Assembly: GCF_003944755.1 (NCBI RefSeq) | Contig: NZ_RWGU01000049.1 | Coordinates: forward strand, 344,671-384,971 | DNA length: 40,301 nucleotides | DNA from: Rhodovulum robiginosum | Lineage (GTDB): Bacteria > Pseudomonadota > Alphaproteobacteria > Rhodobacterales > Rhodobacteraceae | Direction: 5' to 3' | Shown here: one piece after another, positions 38,709-40,301 of the stretch | How positions within the stretch are numbered: the first letter of the stretch is position 1 | Layout: each line of letters starts with the position of its first letter | Position numbers and translations under genes: made by a program | Notes under the pieces: generated by a model | Told to the model about the DNA's origin: nothing | The model's input: the letters and a program-made list of their open reading frames with translations, nothing else | Databases searched by the model: none

Positions 38709-40247
38709 ATGGGGCAGGGGGTGTTCGTCGGGGGTGGCGGCCCGGACTATGGCGCGCCGCAGGTGCTGCGGCTCGATTATGCCAACCGGCACGGCCTGAT
38801 CGCCGGCGCCACCGGCACCGGCAAGACCGTCAGCCTGCAAATTCTCGCCGAGGGGTTTTCGGCCGCCGGCGTGCCCGTCTTCCTCGCCGATGTGAAGGGC
38901 GATCTCTCGGGCCTCGCCGCCCCGGGCGAGGCGGGCTTCAAGCTGCACGGGGCGTTTCAGGACCGCGCGGCCCGCATCGGCTTCGACGATTACGCCTACC
39001 AGGGCTTTCCCGTCACTTTCTGGGATGTGTTCGCCACCTCGGGCCACCCGGTGCGCACCACCATGGCCGAGATGGGCCCGCTGCTGCTCGCCCGCCTGCT
39101 TGAGCTGAACGACACCCAGGAGGGCGTGCTCAACATCGCCTTCCGGGTGGCCGACGACGAGGGCTGGCCGCTGCTCGACCTCGCCGACATGCGCGCGATG
39201 CTGCTCTGGCTGGGCGAGAACCGCCAGGCGCTGTCGCTGCGCTACGGGCTGGTCTCGACAGCCTCGATCGGCGCGATCCAGCGCCGTCTGCTGGTGCTGG
39301 AAAACGAGGGCGGCGCGGGCATCTTCGGCGAGCCCGCGCTCGATCTCGCCGACCTGATGACGACCGATGCCGCGGGGCGCGGGCGCATCAACATCCTGGC
39401 CGCCGACCGGCTGATCGCGGCGCCCCGGCTCTACGCCACCACGCTTCTGTGGCTGCTCTCCGAGCTGTTCGAGGATTTGCCCGAGGTCGGCGACCCCGAG
39501 AAACCCCGCCTCGTCTTCTTCTTCGACGAGGCGCATCTTCTGTTCGACGGCGCGCCCAAGGCGCTGGTCGACAAGGTCGAACAGGTGGCGCGGCTGATCC
39601 GGTCCAAGGGCGTCGGGGTCTATTTCGTCACGCAAAGCCCGACCGACATCCCGCCCGATGTTCTGGGCCAGCTCGGCAACCGGATCCAGCACGCGCTGCG
39701 CGCGTTTACCGCCCGCGACCGGCGGGCGCTGATCCAGGCGGCCGAGACCTACCGCGACAACCCGCGCTTCGACATCGCGCAAACCATCCGCGAGGTCGGC
39801 GTCGGCGAGGCCGTCACCTCGATGCTCGAGGCCAAGGGCGTGCCGGGCATGGCCGAACGCACGCTGATCCGCCCGCCCTCGTCGCGCCTCGGCCCGCTGC
39901 CCGAGGCCGACCGCCACGCGGTGCGGGCGGCCTCTGCGCTGGGTCCGAAATACGACGCGCCGCTCGACCGCGACAGCGCGCACGAGATCCTCGCCCGCCG
40001 CGCCGAGGCCGCCGCCCGCGCCGCCGCAGAAGCCGAACGCGCGGAAGAGGCCGCCGCGGACCGCGAACACGCAGCCGGGCGGCGCTATTCCGGCCCGCGC
40101 GTCGGCCGCTCGACCTCGCGCGGCAGCCGGCGCAGCCCCGACAGCATCGGCGAGGCGCTCGGCCAGGCGCTGATCAAGGAGCTTTCGGGCACCACCGGCA
40201 AGCGCCTCGTGCGCGGCATCCTCGGCGGGCTCTTCAAGGGGCGCTGA
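38709..40247 (+). CDS. DUF853/HerA-like ATPase (YjgR family)
   Basis: A 512-residue P-loop ATPase. Walker A GATGTGKT lies near residue 30, and Walker B VFFFDEAHLL is preceded by the LLWLLSELFEDLPEVG helix. ADVKGDLSGLA, GVYFVTQSPTDIPPDVLGQLGNRIQHALRAFTA and TLIRPPSSRLGP are hallmarks of the DUF853/YjgR group, related to the HerA/FtsK translocases. The C-terminal third has an Ala/Glu/Arg-rich probable coiled coil. The function of YjgR is not known; a DNA or nucleoprotein motor is the usual guess. ATG 38709 is preferred because GGGGGG lies six bases upstream; ATG 38703 is also possible. Confidence 0.93.
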   Translation: MGQGVFVGGGGPDYGAPQVLRLDYANRHGLIAGATGTGKTVSLQILAEGFSAAGVPVFLADVKGDLSGLAAPGEAGFKLHGAFQDRAARIGFDDYAYQGFPVTFWDVFATSGHPVRTTMAEMGPLLLARLLELNDTQEGVLNIAFRVADDEGWPLLDLADMRAMLLWLGENRQALSLRYGLVSTASIGAIQRRLLVLENEGGAGIFGEPALDLADLMTTDAAGRGRINILAADRLIAAPRLYATTLLWLLSELFEDLPEVGDPEKPRLVFFFDEAHLLFDGAPKALVDKVEQVARLIRSKGVGVYFVTQSPTDIPPDVLGQLGNRIQHALRAFTARDRRALIQAAETYRDNPRFDIAQTIREVGVGEAVTSMLEAKGVPGMAERTLIRPPSSRLGPLPEADRHAVRAASALGPKYDAPLDRDSAHEILARRAEAAARAAAEAERAEEAAADREHAAGRRYSGPRVGRSTSRGSRRSPDSIGEALGQALIKELSGTTGKRLVRGILGGLFKGR

Positions 40248-40273
40248 GCCCGGCCCTTCTTCTTGGCCGAAAA

Positions 40274-40301
40274 AGAACGGAAGAGCACACGACTGAACTC
40301 C
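40274..40301. other. residual Illumina adapter at the contig end
   Basis: The last 28 bases match the TruSeq read-1 adapter (beginning AGATCGGAAGAGC) with two substitutions (A for T at 40277 and 40292). This is library sequence, not genome, so genomic sequence probably ends near 40273. Confidence 0.9.

Overview
The window is high-GC, densely packed chromosomal DNA from an alphaproteobacterium. It most likely belongs to the Rhodobacterales/Roseobacter group. The signs are a cckA-recA-alaS order with CtrA-type boxes, a GAAC-N7-GAAC SOS box at recA, a VPLPA-CTERM exported protein, an atypical IscR heading a suf operon with a NifS-type desulfurase, and a sqdB-sqdD-sqdC sulfolipid operon in the Rhodobacter order. 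No phage, transposase or CRISPR array is visible. Both window edges look like contig ends: the left edge lies inside a 30-base tandem repeat, and the last 28 bases closely match an Illumina adapter.

Layout. 1-1717: the 3' part of a membrane-tethered or secreted cytochrome c with a long Glu/Ala/Pro repeat arm, then thioredoxin-2 (trxC). 1753-9816: tRNA-Ala(CGC), an RsmB-type rRNA methyltransferase, the cell-cycle kinase gene cckA, recA, alaS and a small DUF1330 protein. 9823-13449 (minus strand): an exported HExxH protein, typA/bipA, an SMR efflux protein and a YitT-like membrane protein. 13688-16722: a VPLPA-CTERM protein facing NADP-isocitrate dehydrogenase across a shared terminator, then an alpha/beta hydrolase with a small partner gene, divergent from iscR.

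16869-26511 is a long Fe-S assembly operon: iscR, cysteine desulfurase, sufB, cupin, YbjQ-like, sufC, sufD, two YIP1-like membrane proteins and sufS. It is followed by a methyltransferase that is a candidate DMSP-synthesis S-methyltransferase (DsyB type). Then come tRNA-Arg(CCG) and the minus-strand sulfoquinovosyl diacylglycerol operon sqdBDC. Divergent from sqdB is a two-gene redox module: an octaheme cytochrome c of the tetrathionate-reductase (Otr) family with its own C-terminal membrane helix, overlapping a b-type cytochrome gene.

32555-40247 is an envelope-related stretch: a Tat-exported DUF882 protein divergent from a YcbB-type L,D-transpeptidase, then lpxD, a dedicated acyl carrier protein and a ketoacyl synthase (probably for lipid A or another special acyl chain), an IalB-like exported protein and a HerA/DUF853 ATPase.

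The observations most worth following up are the octaheme/cytochrome b module, the methyltransferase at the end of the suf operon (it lacks the His expected of an O-methyltransferase), the CtrA box overlapping the stop codon upstream of cckA, the lpxD-acp-KAS cassette, and the orphan bidirectional terminator between ialB and the DUF853 gene.
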